Positions 27,937 through 36,556 of a stretch of DNA of 64,000 nt are shown one piece after another. This stretch comes from Exiguobacterium sp. s122 (GTDB taxonomy: Bacteria > Bacillota > Bacilli > Exiguobacteriales > Exiguobacteriaceae). The stretch lies in contig NZ_JACSMD010000001.1 in the NCBI RefSeq assembly GCF_018618475.1, forward strand, positions 186,001 through 250,000, written 5' to 3'. Position 1 is the first letter of the stretch; each line of letters begins with the position of its first letter. The notes beneath the pieces are model-generated. The model was not told the origin of the DNA. It saw nothing but the letters and a program-made list of their open reading frames with translations, and did not search any database. Position numbers and translations under genes: made by a program.

Positions 27937-28397
27937 CATATGCCGAGCTCCTCATAATACGCGTTGATGCGATCATCAAGTGCGAGCACGACGTCCTCAT
28001 CTCCTTTGAAGTAAAAGATCACATAGACGCCGTCTTCGCGATCCACTTCCGCCTCGACGGTAAGTGTCGTCATCCGTCCCTCGAACATGACGTCAAGGTC
28101 GACGATGTGATGGAGGATGCGCTCATCTAAGGACGGGTCGGATACGTCCATATAGATTTGTTTCACACTTCTTGTTGAAATCGGTTCATCGAACACTTCC
28201 GATAACAAGGCGAACGTCTCAGGGATGTCGCTGAGGTCTAAATCGATGGACGTAGCGAGCGGTACGTTTTCGTCCTCTGCATACATGATTTGCTCTAAGG
28301 CGATGGTGCGCTTGTCGTCACCGAAAACCGCCACGGTCGCGGCGACACCGCCGGCCATGACGAGTAAAAATAGTAAAAAGCTAAGCAACTGTTTCAT
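27936..28397 (-). CDS. Hypothetical membrane-anchored or secreted protein
   Basis: A 153-residue protein with an N-terminal hydrophobic segment (LLSFLLFLLVMAGGVAATVAV) acting as signal or anchor, and an acidic extracellular domain of mixed alpha/beta pattern. No lipobox Cys and no recognised family. It is divergent from the YxeA-like gene, which also makes a small exported protein. Function unknown. Confidence 0.65.
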   Translation of the reverse strand: MKQLLSFLLFLLVMAGGVAATVAVFGDDKRTIALEQIMYAEDENVPLATSIDLDLSDIPETFALLSEVFDEPISTRSVKQIYMDVSDPSLDERILHHIVDLDVMFEGRMTTLTVEAEVDREDGVYVIFYFKGDEDVVLALDDRINAYYEELGI

Positions 28398-28508
28398 CGA
28401 TTGCGTCTCCTGTCTTATCGAGTAGCTTCAGTATAGCAAGGCACATCTTGTTTAGGAATGCCAGAATTATGGTATGGAAGCATAATGATTAAAAAAGGAG
28501 GGATCTTG

Positions 28509-28853
28509 ATGAGACGAAGTCGCCTCTTCCTGATTCTCCTCGTGATCGTGGCGATGATCGGGTGGTTCGCCATCGACTCGAATCGATTATTTGCGGACGT
28601 CTATTATGTGCGCGTGCCGAATGCCGACACGGTTAGCCGGGAAGTGACAGCTTACGTCTATACGGCGATCGGGTACGGGGATAGAAATAAAAAGCGGTCG
28701 TTCACGTTCGATTCGGACGAGCGTCTCGCGCCAGGGGATGTGGTAAAGTTATATGTGAAAGATGAGACGGACGTCACGTCGCTCGAACGGATTGAAGAGC
28801 AGGATGTGCCGATCGAGATTCAGTTAGAACCGGCTGAGGAAGCAGCACGTTAA
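28509..28853 (+). CDS. YxeA family (DUF1093) small exported protein
   Basis: A 114-residue protein with an N-terminal signal or anchor (LFLILLVIVAMIGWFAI) and a C-terminal beta domain. VYYVRVP, the KKRSFTFDSDERLAPGDVVKLYVK stretch (core ERLAPGDVVKLYVK) and VTSLERIEEQDVP match the YxeA/DUF1093 layout, where Y(Y/V)V.V, a TFT-like strand and a W/L-EE.P end recur. ATG at 28509 has AAAGGAGG upstream. The family function is unknown. Confidence 0.7.
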   Translation: MRRSRLFLILLVIVAMIGWFAIDSNRLFADVYYVRVPNADTVSREVTAYVYTAIGYGDRNKKRSFTFDSDERLAPGDVVKLYVKDETDVTSLERIEEQDVPIEIQLEPAEEAAR

Positions 28854-28874
28854 GCTGTTTCCTTCTTTTACAAA

Positions 28875-28889
28875 TTGACGCGTCGTCAA
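28875..28889. promoter_or_regulatory. Palindrome upstream of the Spo0F-like gene
   Basis: TTGACG-CGT-CGTCAA, a perfect 6-bp inverted repeat with a 3-base centre, 68 bases before the start codon. TTGACG could itself serve as a -35, but no good -10 is correctly spaced. Possible operator. Confidence 0.4.
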
Positions 28890-28956
28890 ACGAAATCGGA
28901 TTTGGTATGGTTAAAAGTAGAGGATTCATCACATATAACGGAAAGAAGGGTAACGG

Positions 28957-29316
28957 ATGTCACGCATGTTAATCGCAGACGACCAGGACGGGATTCGCTT
29001 GATGCTCGCCCAAGTGTTCCAGAACCTCGGCATCGAGGTCGATACGGCGAACGACGGGCTATCGGCCTGGGAAAAACTCGAACAGAACGGATACGACTTA
29101 GTATTGCTCGATATGAACATGCCACGAATGTTTGGTCATGAAGTGCTCCGAAACATGCGCGACCAAGACATCGATACCCCGGTCATGATCATGACGGCGT
29201 TCGGGGAAAAGACGACGCTTGAAGAAGTGCAACGGCTTGGCATTACAGCACAATTTGAGAAGCCGTTCGATATTTATGGGATGATTGCGAAAGTAAAAGA
29301 TGTCTTGAAAATCTAA
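28957..29316 (+). CDS. spo0F: Spo0F-like single-domain response regulator
   Basis: A 119-residue receiver domain with no output domain. It carries the acidic pair Asp8-Asp9, the phosphoacceptor Asp52 (LVLLDMNMP), Thr80 (MIMTAFGE) and Lys102 in the EKPFDI motif, close to the KPFDI of B. subtilis Spo0F. Its place before fbaA is the B. subtilis spo0F position. In sporulators Spo0F relays phosphate from kinases to Spo0B. Exiguobacterium does not sporulate as far as known, so it presumably serves another phosphorelay. RBS AAGAAGGG. Confidence 0.88.
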   Translation: MSRMLIADDQDGIRLMLAQVFQNLGIEVDTANDGLSAWEKLEQNGYDLVLLDMNMPRMFGHEVLRNMRDQDIDTPVMIMTAFGEKTTLEEVQRLGITAQFEKPFDIYGMIAKVKDVLKI

Positions 29317-29339
29317 CGTTTCGTCACCAAGATGACATA

Positions 29340-29353
29340 TGTAAACGCTTGCG
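29340..29353. promoter_or_regulatory. cre-like site upstream of fbaA
   Basis: TGTAAACGCTTGCG matches the CcpA consensus TGNAANCGNWNNCW at all but the last base. It lies about 50 bases upstream of the fbaA -10, a position from which CcpA more often activates than represses. Confidence 0.5.
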
Positions 29354-29400
29354 CAGAGCCATTTCTATGCCCGAATAGCATAGGCACACGTTTATCGGTG

Positions 29401-29409
29401 TGTTATAAT
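29401..29409 (+). promoter_or_regulatory. Extended -10 promoter of fbaA
   Basis: TGTTATAAT is an extended -10 (TG-N-TATAAT); the -35 region at 17 bases upstream is poor. The leader of about 60 bases can form a TGCAC/GTGCA hairpin (about 29421-29445). Confidence 0.65.
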
Positions 29410-29476
29410 GGGAACGAATTGCACGGGGGCATTTTTCCCAAAGTGCACAATAGCGAACAGACAGGAGGATGTCATT

Positions 29477-30331
29477 ATGCCATTAGTATCAATGACAGAA
29501 ATGCTTAACAAAGCATTCGAAGGCAAGTATGCAGTAGGCCAATTCAACATCAACAACCTCGAGTGGACGCAAGCGATTCTTCGCGCTGCGGAAGACGAGA
29601 AATCACCAGTTATCCTCGGTGTATCAGAAGGTGCGGCGAAGTACATGGGTGGCTTCACAACTGTTGTGAAGATGGTTGAAGGTCTCATGCACGACTACAA
29701 CATCACTGTTCCAGTTGCAATCCATCTCGACCACGGTTCTTCATTCGACAAGTGTAAAGCAGCGATCGACGCTGGCTTCACGTCAGTCATGATCGACGGT
29801 TCACACCACCCGATCGACGAAAACATCGAAATGACGAAACAAGTCGTTGAATATGCACACGCTAAAGGCGCTTCAGTTGAAGCGGAAGTCGGCACAGTCG
29901 GCGGCGAAGAAGACGGCGTTGTTGGCGGCGTACAATATGCTGACCTCGACGAGTGCGTTCGTGTCGTAACAGAAGCGAAAGTCGATGCTCTTGCAGCAGC
30001 ACTTGGTTCTGTACACGGTGAATACCAAGGCGAGCCAAAACTCGGCTTCAAAGAGATGGAAGAAATCGCAGAAGCGACGAAAACTCCACTCGTCCTCCAC
30101 GGCGGATCAGGTATTCCTGAGCACCAAATCAAAAAAGCAATCGAGCTCGGCCACAGCAAAATCAACGTCAACACAGAGTGCCAACAAGAGTGGACTCGTG
30201 CGGTACGTGAGAAAGTCGCTGCTGACTCGAAAGTATATGACCCACGTAAAATCATCGGACCTGGTATCGAAGCGATCTACAACGTCGTTACTGGCAAGAT
30301 GCGTGAGTTCGGTTCAAGCAACCAAGCGTAA
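29477..30331 (+). CDS. fbaA: Class II fructose-bisphosphate aldolase
   Basis: A 284-residue zinc-dependent aldolase of glycolysis and gluconeogenesis. Zinc and substrate residues are visible in [13 protein letters not shown] (about 78-90), GSVHGEYQG (about 178-186) and LHGGSGIP (about 207-214). The codon choice is more biased than in its neighbours, as expected for a highly expressed gene. The ATG at 29477 follows AGGAGG; the upstream in-frame start at 29408 overlaps the -10. Confidence 0.97.
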   Translation: MPLVSMTEMLNKAFEGKYAVGQFNINNLEWTQAILRAAEDEKSPVILGVSEGAAKYMGGFTTVVKMVEGLMHDYNITVPVAIHLDHGSSFDKCKAAIDAGFTSVMIDGSHHPIDENIEMTKQVVEYAHAKGASVEAEVGTVGGEEDGVVGGVQYADLDECVRVVTEAKVDALAAALGSVHGEYQGEPKLGFKEMEEIAEATKTPLVLHGGSGIPEHQIKKAIELGHSKINVNTECQQEWTRAVREKVAADSKVYDPRKIIGPGIEAIYNVVTGKMREFGSSNQA

Positions 30332-30343
30332 TCCTGTCTATAC

Positions 30344-30375
30344 AAGTCGACCCTCCTCGGAGGGTCGACTTTTTT
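30344..30375 (+). terminator. fbaA terminator
   Basis: Perfect 13-bp stem AAGTCGACCCTCC/GGAGGGTCGACTT with a 2-base loop and T6. Confidence 0.9.
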
Positions 30376-30424
30376 GTTGAAACTTCTCTCCTTTTTGTTC
30401 GTAAAACAACCAAGGAGGGATTTG

Positions 30425-31255
30425 ATGAAATATACAGAACCGCAGACCGAACTGTTTTGGCGAATCTTTTATGTGTTGGCGGCCTTCATGCTCACCGGCC
30501 TCGCCTGCATGATCACGATTGCACCGCTCATCTTTATTTGGTTGAACCCGGCACCCTACATGATTCCGCTCTTGTCCATCGTCGCACTAGGGGGATTCGG
30601 AGTATATTGGTTCGTCAATATGTTCCGGCAACTGTTTTGGAAGGAACGACATCGCTCGCGCTATGAAATGACGGCGACCCATTTGAACGGGGTGACGTGG
30701 CGCGTCGAGCCAGGGGAGTCAGTCGAACAGTCGGTGCGGCTCGAAGCGATTGAGCAGGTCGTCTTCTTTCCAGCCATCGTCCGAAAGACGCAACCGTCCC
30801 CGACCGTACCAATCGGGCGGCCGACGATTGACTTTTGTCCGATGCTCGCCATCATGACGGCGGACGAATCCGTCGAAATCTTGTTCGACCCACGTGACCT
30901 CGATCAATTCGAACGATGGATTGCTTATTTCCATGACCAGGGCACACCGCTCTATTACACGCCGAAGTGGCTCTATTGGATCGGGGCGAACATCGCGACA
31001 CGGGAAGAGCGTTTTCTGTTGTTTCAACAACCGGATGAATTGATTCCGTTCTTCTACACGGGGGACATTCCAGCGGACGAGTCGACGGCCGCGACGGCCT
31101 GGATTGAGGCGTATGGGATAGAACGGCAACGTGAAGGCCCGCACGAGGCGCATTACGTGAAGCAGGCAAAAATTATGAAGTGGACAGCGATTGGGACCGT
31201 CCTCGGCATCGTGTTGCTCGCGGCGTCGATGATTGGAATCGCGGCATTCTCGTAA
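30425..31255 (+). CDS. Hypothetical membrane protein
   Basis: A 276-residue protein with two N-terminal membrane helices (about 12-70), a soluble middle of about 160 residues that looks PH-like (beta-rich, with VEILFDPRDLDQFERWIAYF), and one C-terminal helix (about 253-275). I do not recognise the family. The ATG at 30425 has AAGGAGGG upstream. It is inserted between fbaA and tal, which are neighbours in B. subtilis. Confidence 0.7.
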   Translation: MKYTEPQTELFWRIFYVLAAFMLTGLACMITIAPLIFIWLNPAPYMIPLLSIVALGGFGVYWFVNMFRQLFWKERHRSRYEMTATHLNGVTWRVEPGESVEQSVRLEAIEQVVFFPAIVRKTQPSPTVPIGRPTIDFCPMLAIMTADESVEILFDPRDLDQFERWIAYFHDQGTPLYYTPKWLYWIGANIATREERFLLFQQPDELIPFFYTGDIPADESTAATAWIEAYGIERQREGPHEAHYVKQAKIMKWTAIGTVLGIVLLAASMIGIAAFS

Positions 31256-31328
31256 ATGGTGTGGCAATTCGGAGTCGGTTTCCTCATAATAAGGAGTGTA
31301 AGCGATCACATTTCGAGGAGGAATACAC

Positions 31329-31979
31329 ATGCGTTTTTTCATTGACACGGCTAACGTGGAAGACATTAAGAAAGCCCACCGGATGGGCGTCATCGGGGGT
31401 GTGACGACCAATCCATCGCTCGTCGCGAAAGAAGGCGTCGACTTCCATACACGACTTCGTGAGATTTGTGAGATCGTCGGGGATCTCTCAGTCAGTGCAG
31501 AAGTTATTGCACTCGATGCAGCGGGTATGGTGGAAGAAGGAAAGGAACTTGCGGCCATCGCGCCGAATATTACAGTTAAGGTACCGATGACACCAGACGG
31601 GATGGAATCGGTCCATGAGTTCGCGAAGCTCGGGATTAAGACGAACGTAACGCTCATCTTCAACGCCAACCAAGCGCTACTTGCGGCACGTGCGGGCGCA
31701 TCCTACGTATCACCGTTCATCGGACGCCTTGATGATATCGGTCAAGATGGACTCGACCTCATCGAGACGATTGCCGACATCTTTGCCATTCATGCCATTG
31801 AGACGGAAATTATTGCCGCATCGGTTCGTCACCCTGTACACGCGACGAAAGCAGCCCTTCTCGGCGCTGACATCGCCACTGTACCGTATAAAGTCATCGA
31901 ACAGATGATGAAACATCCGCTCACTGACAAAGGAATCGAGCAGTTCCTCGCGGATTGGAACAACGCTCAATCCAAATAA
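31329..31979 (+). CDS. tal: Transaldolase-like protein (TalC/FSA type)
   Basis: A 216-residue small transaldolase of the MipB/TalC family. The Schiff-base lysine is Lys84 in [19 protein letters not shown] (26-36), [19 protein letters not shown] and [12 protein letters not shown] are family blocks. It moves a dihydroxyacetone unit between sugar phosphates in the pentose phosphate pathway; fructose-6-phosphate aldolase activity is a possible alternative. RBS GAGGAGG. It lies between fbaA and the murA paralogue, as ywjH does in B. subtilis. Confidence 0.92.
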   Translation: MRFFIDTANVEDIKKAHRMGVIGGVTTNPSLVAKEGVDFHTRLREICEIVGDLSVSAEVIALDAAGMVEEGKELAAIAPNITVKVPMTPDGMESVHEFAKLGIKTNVTLIFNANQALLAARAGASYVSPFIGRLDDIGQDGLDLIETIADIFAIHAIETEIIAASVRHPVHATKAALLGADIATVPYKVIEQMMKHPLTDKGIEQFLADWNNAQSK

Positions 31980-32006
31980 GCTCGTCGCAGAAAGGTTTTG
32001 ATCATC

Positions 32007-33257
32007 GTGGAAATTCTCCATATCGTTGGACAGCAAAAACTAGAAGGCAGCGTCGACATTAGCGGTGCCAAACAAAGCGCCTTGCCGTGTCTCGTCGCAG
32101 CGCTCCTAACGGAGGAACCGGTCACGATTGAAAACGTACCGGTCATCGAGGACGTCGAAGTGATGCTACATCTATTACAAGAACTCGGTGTCACCGTCGA
32201 GCGAGACGGGGAGCGGATGACGCTCCACGCGAAAGATGCTTTCCCGATGCCGCTCCTCGGCTCCGAAACACGGAAAGTTCGGGCTGCTGTCTACTTGCTT
32301 GGGGTGTTCGCGGCTCGCTTTAAAAAAGGGGCTGTCGGCTTACCCGGAGGATATGCGATTGGTCCACGACCGATCGATTTGCATTTGAAAGCGTTAGAAC
32401 GGCTCGGCATCCATGTCGAGAACGAGTCAGGTTTGTATCACGTCCAAGTTGACAAGCTCGTCGGCGATCGCATCTATCTCGATCTTCGTTCATTCGGGGC
32501 GACGGTGAGCGCGATGCTCGCCGCAGTCCTCGCCGAAGGGACGACCGTCATCGAGAACGCCGCGATTGACCCAGAAGTCGTCGATGTCGCCACGATGCTC
32601 ACGTCGATGGGGGCACATGTCGTCGGCGCCGGGACGGATGAGATTCGAATCAAAGGGGTCGAGCGCTTGCACGGTTGTACGCACACGCTCATCCCGGACC
32701 GGCTCGAAGCTGGGACGTTCATGATTTACGGGGCGGTATCCGGAGAGGTGACCGTACAAAACGTCATCCCGCATCACCTTGAAGGGGTCATTCAAAAGTT
32801 GCGCGACTATGGGGCCGAAGTCGAAGTCGGGGAAGAAGCGATCACGGTGCGGGCGAAGACGTTTCTGCCGACCGATATTCGTGTCTTCCATTACTCGGGT
32901 TATCCGACCGACCTTCAACCGATTATGTCAGCCGCACTTTTAAAAGCGGATGGGACGAGTATCGTCACAGACAAACTCTATGCCCAACGCTTCCGTCACA
33001 TCGCTGAGATGCGACGGATGAATGCCCAAATCACTCTCGAGGATGCCTCCGCCGTCATTCGCGGCGGCAACCCGCTCGCGAACGCCGAGATGGAGTGTGC
33101 TGATGCACGGAGCGGCGCAGCCCTCATCTTGTCGGGACTCCAAGCGAGCGGTGAATCGACATTGATTCATGCGGAACGGTTACACGACTCATACGTCGAC
33201 TTTGTCGGCAAACTAAAACGACTCGGCGCACTCGTCTGGGTAGATGAGGCCGAGTAA
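32007..33257 (+). CDS. MurA/EPSP-synthase-fold protein with altered active site
   Basis: A 416-residue protein matching UDP-GlcNAc 1-carboxyvinyltransferase along its length and holding the B. subtilis murAB position. Lys22 is kept, but the usual Asn23 is Gln23, the catalytic Cys (LPGGC, E. coli Cys115) is Tyr116 in [13 protein letters not shown], and the C-terminal DRGY arginine (E. coli Arg397) is replaced (HDSY). Normal MurA catalysis is therefore doubtful. GTG at 32007 is preferred (AAAGG 11 bases upstream, and Lys falls at 22 as in E. coli); TTG at 31998 is too close to the RBS. A true murA should exist elsewhere. Confidence 0.85.
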   Translation: MEILHIVGQQKLEGSVDISGAKQSALPCLVAALLTEEPVTIENVPVIEDVEVMLHLLQELGVTVERDGERMTLHAKDAFPMPLLGSETRKVRAAVYLLGVFAARFKKGAVGLPGGYAIGPRPIDLHLKALERLGIHVENESGLYHVQVDKLVGDRIYLDLRSFGATVSAMLAAVLAEGTTVIENAAIDPEVVDVATMLTSMGAHVVGAGTDEIRIKGVERLHGCTHTLIPDRLEAGTFMIYGAVSGEVTVQNVIPHHLEGVIQKLRDYGAEVEVGEEAITVRAKTFLPTDIRVFHYSGYPTDLQPIMSAALLKADGTSIVTDKLYAQRFRHIAEMRRMNAQITLEDASAVIRGGNPLANAEMECADARSGAALILSGLQASGESTLIHAERLHDSYVDFVGKLKRLGALVWVDEAE

Positions 33258-33274
33258 CAAAGGGGAGAATTCGG

Positions 33275-34243
33275 GTGGAACGTAGTTTATCAATGGAATT
33301 GGTCCGGGTCACGGAAGCGGCAGCGCTCGCTTCGGCCCGTTGGATGGGGAAAGGTTTAAAAGTTGAGGCAGATGATGCGGCGACGACCGCGATGCGTGAC
33401 GTCTTTGACACGATTCCGATGAAAGGCATCGTCGTCATCGGGGAAGGCGAGATGGATGAGGCGCCGATGCTCTATATTGGCGAGAAAGTCGGGAACGGCT
33501 ATGGCTCTCGTCTCGATGTCGCCGTCGATCCGCTCGAAGGGACGAGCATCGTCGCAACGGGGACATGGGGGGCACTTGCTGTCCTTGCCGTTGCAGATGC
33601 AGGTGATTTGCTCCATGCACCAGACATGTACATGGATAAGATTGCAGTTGGACCGGAAGCAGCCGGTTTGATTAGCCTCGATTATACGATTGAAGAAAAT
33701 ATCGCAATCGTCGCTAAGGCGAAAGGCAAGAACGTAGAAGATGTCGTTGTCACGATTTTACATCGCGAGCGACATGAAGAAATCATCCAACGCGTCCGCG
33801 CGACGGGAGCTCGAATCAAGTTAATTCCGGACGGAGATGTTGCTGCAGCAATCAACACCGCGTTCCCGAAAACAGGTGTCGATCTATTGCTCGGATCTGG
33901 CGGGGCACCAGAAGGCGTCATCGCCGCCGTCGCCATGAAGTGTCTCGGCGGCGACTTCCAAGGACGTCTTCTTCCAGAAGATGAGGCGCAAGAAAAACGT
34001 TGCCAAGACATGGGTATCGCCGACACAGGGCGTATCCTCCTCCTTGATGACCTCGTCAAAGGCGAGGATTGCATCTTCGCCGCGACCGGGGTCACGGACG
34101 GTGAATTGCTCCGGGGCGTCCAGTTCACGGGACAAGGTGGACAGACGCACTCGGTCGTCATGCGTGCCAAGTCTGGGACAGTCCGCTTCGTCGAAGGCAT
34201 CCATTCGTTGAAGAAAAAACCGAAGATGGTCATGAAACCTTAA
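33275..34243 (+). CDS. glpX: Class II fructose-1,6-bisphosphatase
   Basis: A 322-residue GlpX-type phosphatase of gluconeogenesis. Metal- and phosphate-binding blocks are [14 protein letters not shown] (about 50-63), [13 protein letters not shown] (about 86-98), [15 protein letters not shown] and GSGGAPEGV. It starts with GTG, 8 bases after AAGGGGAG. The gene follows the murA paralogue by 17 bases, matching murAB-glpX of B. subtilis, and forms an operon with tal and that gene. Confidence 0.95.
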   Translation: MERSLSMELVRVTEAAALASARWMGKGLKVEADDAATTAMRDVFDTIPMKGIVVIGEGEMDEAPMLYIGEKVGNGYGSRLDVAVDPLEGTSIVATGTWGALAVLAVADAGDLLHAPDMYMDKIAVGPEAAGLISLDYTIEENIAIVAKAKGKNVEDVVVTILHRERHEEIIQRVRATGARIKLIPDGDVAAAINTAFPKTGVDLLLGSGGAPEGVIAAVAMKCLGGDFQGRLLPEDEAQEKRCQDMGIADTGRILLLDDLVKGEDCIFAATGVTDGELLRGVQFTGQGGQTHSVVMRAKSGTVRFVEGIHSLKKKPKMVMKP

Positions 34244-34250
34244 TTCTCTC

Positions 34251-34281
34251 AAGCTGCAGACGAAACGTCTGCAGCTTTTTT
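34251..34281 (+). terminator. glpX terminator
   Basis: Perfect 12-bp stem AAGCTGCAGACG/CGTCTGCAGCTT with an AAA loop and T-run. Confidence 0.9.
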
Positions 34282-34343
34282 GATGTGTTTCTTCATATTT
34301 AATTGGGATTAGAACGGGAATAGACAAGCAGGAGGTGAACGTC

Positions 34344-35270
34344 ATGATTGAAGCAGAGTCGCTCGTCAAAACGTATGAGAATGTGCCGGCGGTCGATGGG
34401 GTCTCGTTTACTGTCAAAGAAGGAGAAGTGTTCGCGTTTCTTGGGCCGAACGGGGCCGGAAAGTCGACGACAGTCCAGATGTTGACGACACTCGTTCGAC
34501 CGACGGCAGGTGGGGCGCGGGTAAACAATTTTGATGTTGTGAAACAGGAGAAGGACGTGCGACTCTCGATTGGCGTCGCACTACAAGAGACAGGGATCGA
34601 CAAAGATTTGACCGGACGTGAATTACTTGTCCTTCAAGGACGCCTGTTTAAAATGACGAAACAAGAAGCAGAGGCGCGGGCCGAAGAGTTGCTTCGGGTC
34701 GTCTCCTTGACCGATGCAGCCGACCGACGCAGTGGCACGTATTCCGGCGGGATGCGCCGGCGCCTTGATTTGGCGCTTACGCTTGTCCATCGGCCGACGG
34801 TCTTGTTTTTAGATGAGCCGACGACAGGGCTCGACCCGGCCAGCCGAATCGAGATTTGGAACGAAGTGCGACGGTTGAACGAGCAGTTTGGAACGACCAT
34901 CTTTTTGACGACCCAATACTTAGAGGAAGCAGATGAGCTGGCCGATAGGATTGCGATTATCAATCACGGCAAAATTGTCAGTGAAGGGACGGCCGAAGAG
35001 TTGAAACGGCTCGTCGGCGGAGAAACGATCGCGATGACATTCCATACCGAGCAGGAAGCGTCCGATGCGGCGATGGCCTTCGGAAAAACGGCGTCAGGGC
35101 TTCACGTCTCGTTCGAGCTGGATGCGCTCACGTTGACGGACGTCGTGCGCCGGTTGGATGAACGCATGCTCCAACCGGAACGGCTGACGGTCAAACAACC
35201 GTCACTCGACGACGTCTTTTTGAAAGTGACGGGTGAATCGTACGAAGGAGGTATGCCGAATGTGGACTGA
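34344..35270 (+). CDS. ABC-2 type exporter, ATP-binding subunit (DrrA-like)
   Basis: A 308-residue ABC ATPase: Walker A GPNGAGKST (about 35-43), signature YSGGMRRRLDLAL (about 135-147), Walker B VLFLDEPTTGLD (about 155-166) and the switch region TIFLTTQYLEEADELADR. The extra C-terminal domain is typical of DrrA-like drug or lipid exporters. The ATG at 34344 follows AGGAGGTG. Its end overlaps the permease start by 11 bases. The pair separates glpX from rho, which are adjacent in B. subtilis. Confidence 0.92.
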   Translation: MIEAESLVKTYENVPAVDGVSFTVKEGEVFAFLGPNGAGKSTTVQMLTTLVRPTAGGARVNNFDVVKQEKDVRLSIGVALQETGIDKDLTGRELLVLQGRLFKMTKQEAEARAEELLRVVSLTDAADRRSGTYSGGMRRRLDLALTLVHRPTVLFLDEPTTGLDPASRIEIWNEVRRLNEQFGTTIFLTTQYLEEADELADRIAIINHGKIVSEGTAEELKRLVGGETIAMTFHTEQEASDAAMAFGKTASGLHVSFELDALTLTDVVRRLDERMLQPERLTVKQPSLDDVFLKVTGESYEGGMPNVD

Positions 35271-36030
35271 GACGTGGTTATTTACGAAACGAAGTATGTT
35301 GACGACGATTCGCAATCCGTTCTCGTTCATCCCGAACTTGATTATCTCGGTCTTTTTCTTGCTCGTTTACACGAGTGGACTGTCGAGCGTTGCTTCACTT
35401 CCTCAATTTGAAGGGAGCGCCTATCTAAACTTCATCTTACCGGTGTCAATCGTCTCGGGTGCGGTCGGGGGTGCTGGGGGGACAGGACAGGCACTCGTCC
35501 GTGACATCGAGAGCGGATACTTCGCACGACTCCTCTTGACGCCGGCGACGCGGACAGCGATTGTGCTCGGACCGATGATTGCCGGGATGCTCCAATTGCT
35601 CGTTCAAACGTTACTCATCTTCGCCGTGGCGTTCTTGCTCGGCTTGAGTATTCCGGTCGGGTTGCCTGGCTTCTTGTTCACCGTGCTACTCGCCATCGGA
35701 TTTGGGCTCGGATTCGCCGGTTATTCGGTTGGCGTCGCACTGAAAACCCGAAACGCCCAAGCCGCTCAAGCGGGGACACTTCTCTTTTTCCCGCTCATCT
35801 TCTTGTCGACGACGTTCGTCCCGAAAGAACTGATTGAAGCAGAGTGGCTCAAAGTGGCGGCAACATTTAATCCGACAACGTATATCTTTGAAGGGATGCG
35901 TGCGGTCTTGACGCAACCGACAATCGATTGGGGAGCATTGTCAGCGGGGCTCGCTGTCGCCGGAGCGCTCAGCGTCGTGATGATTGTTTTTGCTGCGACG
36001 AACGCTCGGGGTGCGCTGAAACAAAAATGA
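35260..36030 (+). CDS. ABC-2 type exporter, permease subunit
   Basis: A 256-residue permease with six predicted helices and the ABC-2 layout (SGAVGGAGGTGQALVRDIESGYF loop, shortened core QALVRDIESGYFARLLLTP; the FLSTTFVP and FNPTTYIFEGMRAVL segments near the end). It partners the ATPase before it; drug or lipid export is likely but the substrate is unknown. The ATG at 35260 has AAGGAGG 8 bases upstream. Confidence 0.9.
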   Translation: MWTETWLFTKRSMLTTIRNPFSFIPNLIISVFFLLVYTSGLSSVASLPQFEGSAYLNFILPVSIVSGAVGGAGGTGQALVRDIESGYFARLLLTPATRTAIVLGPMIAGMLQLLVQTLLIFAVAFLLGLSIPVGLPGFLFTVLLAIGFGLGFAGYSVGVALKTRNAQAAQAGTLLFFPLIFLSTTFVPKELIEAEWLKVAATFNPTTYIFEGMRAVLTQPTIDWGALSAGLAVAGALSVVMIVFAATNARGALKQK

Positions 36031-36039
36031 CGAGCTGGC

Positions 36040-36438
36040 TTATGCCTGCTCGTCATCGATCATGAATGTCACGACTAAAAACAAAATGAAACTGATGAGT
36101 GAGAACGTTCCCCCGATGATGAAATAGACCATCGTGAACGTCTCGCTCCACCCGAACGGATTCATTGTATGCAGCCACATCCCGCTCGTTAATCCGATTG
36201 AGCCGATGACGGCTGTCCAACCGTGGATACTGACGAGCAAAGGGCGCTTGATGCGATACAGGCGATAGAACACGCCCCAAGCAAACACGGATAACCAACC
36301 GGCGAGTAAGATGTGCGCATGGATGGGACGAAAAGCGTAACTGCCCGCCCCTGACATATGGGATCCGATGGCTGTCCCGATAACGCCAAAGAGGGCGGCT
36401 AGACGAATGAGGCGTAACCCCCATTTTTTCTCTAACAT
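36040..36438 (-). CDS. Small heme-copper-oxidase-subunit-I-like membrane protein
   Basis: A 132-residue protein with four predicted helices. The second carries PIHAHILLAGWLS, like the haem-ligand helix of cytochrome oxidase or nitric-oxide reductase subunit I, and the third has RPLLVSIHGW and MWLH. It is far too short for an oxidase catalytic subunit (about 450 or more), and similar orphan proteins occur in Firmicutes. It may bind haem; function unknown. Start ATG at 36438 with GAAGGAAG about 10 bases upstream. Confidence 0.6.
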   Translation of the reverse strand: MLEKKWGLRLIRLAALFGVIGTAIGSHMSGAGSYAFRPIHAHILLAGWLSVFAWGVFYRLYRIKRPLLVSIHGWTAVIGSIGLTSGMWLHTMNPFGWSETFTMVYFIIGGTFSLISFILFLVVTFMIDDEQA

Positions 36439-36556
36439 ATCTATCACTTCCTTCTACAATCTTTTTGTCCAGTATGAAATATGTTTATGAACAGAACATG
36501 AACAAATGTTTCCTGAATGATTGAAGTGGAACATGGATTAGAGAGGAGGGAATAAA

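Noticed and set aside
36501-36536. Loose inverted repeat TGTTTCC...GGAACA upstream of the DUF421 gene
   Set aside because: The arms are short and imperfect with a 14-base centre; such a match is expected by chance in AT-rich sequence.
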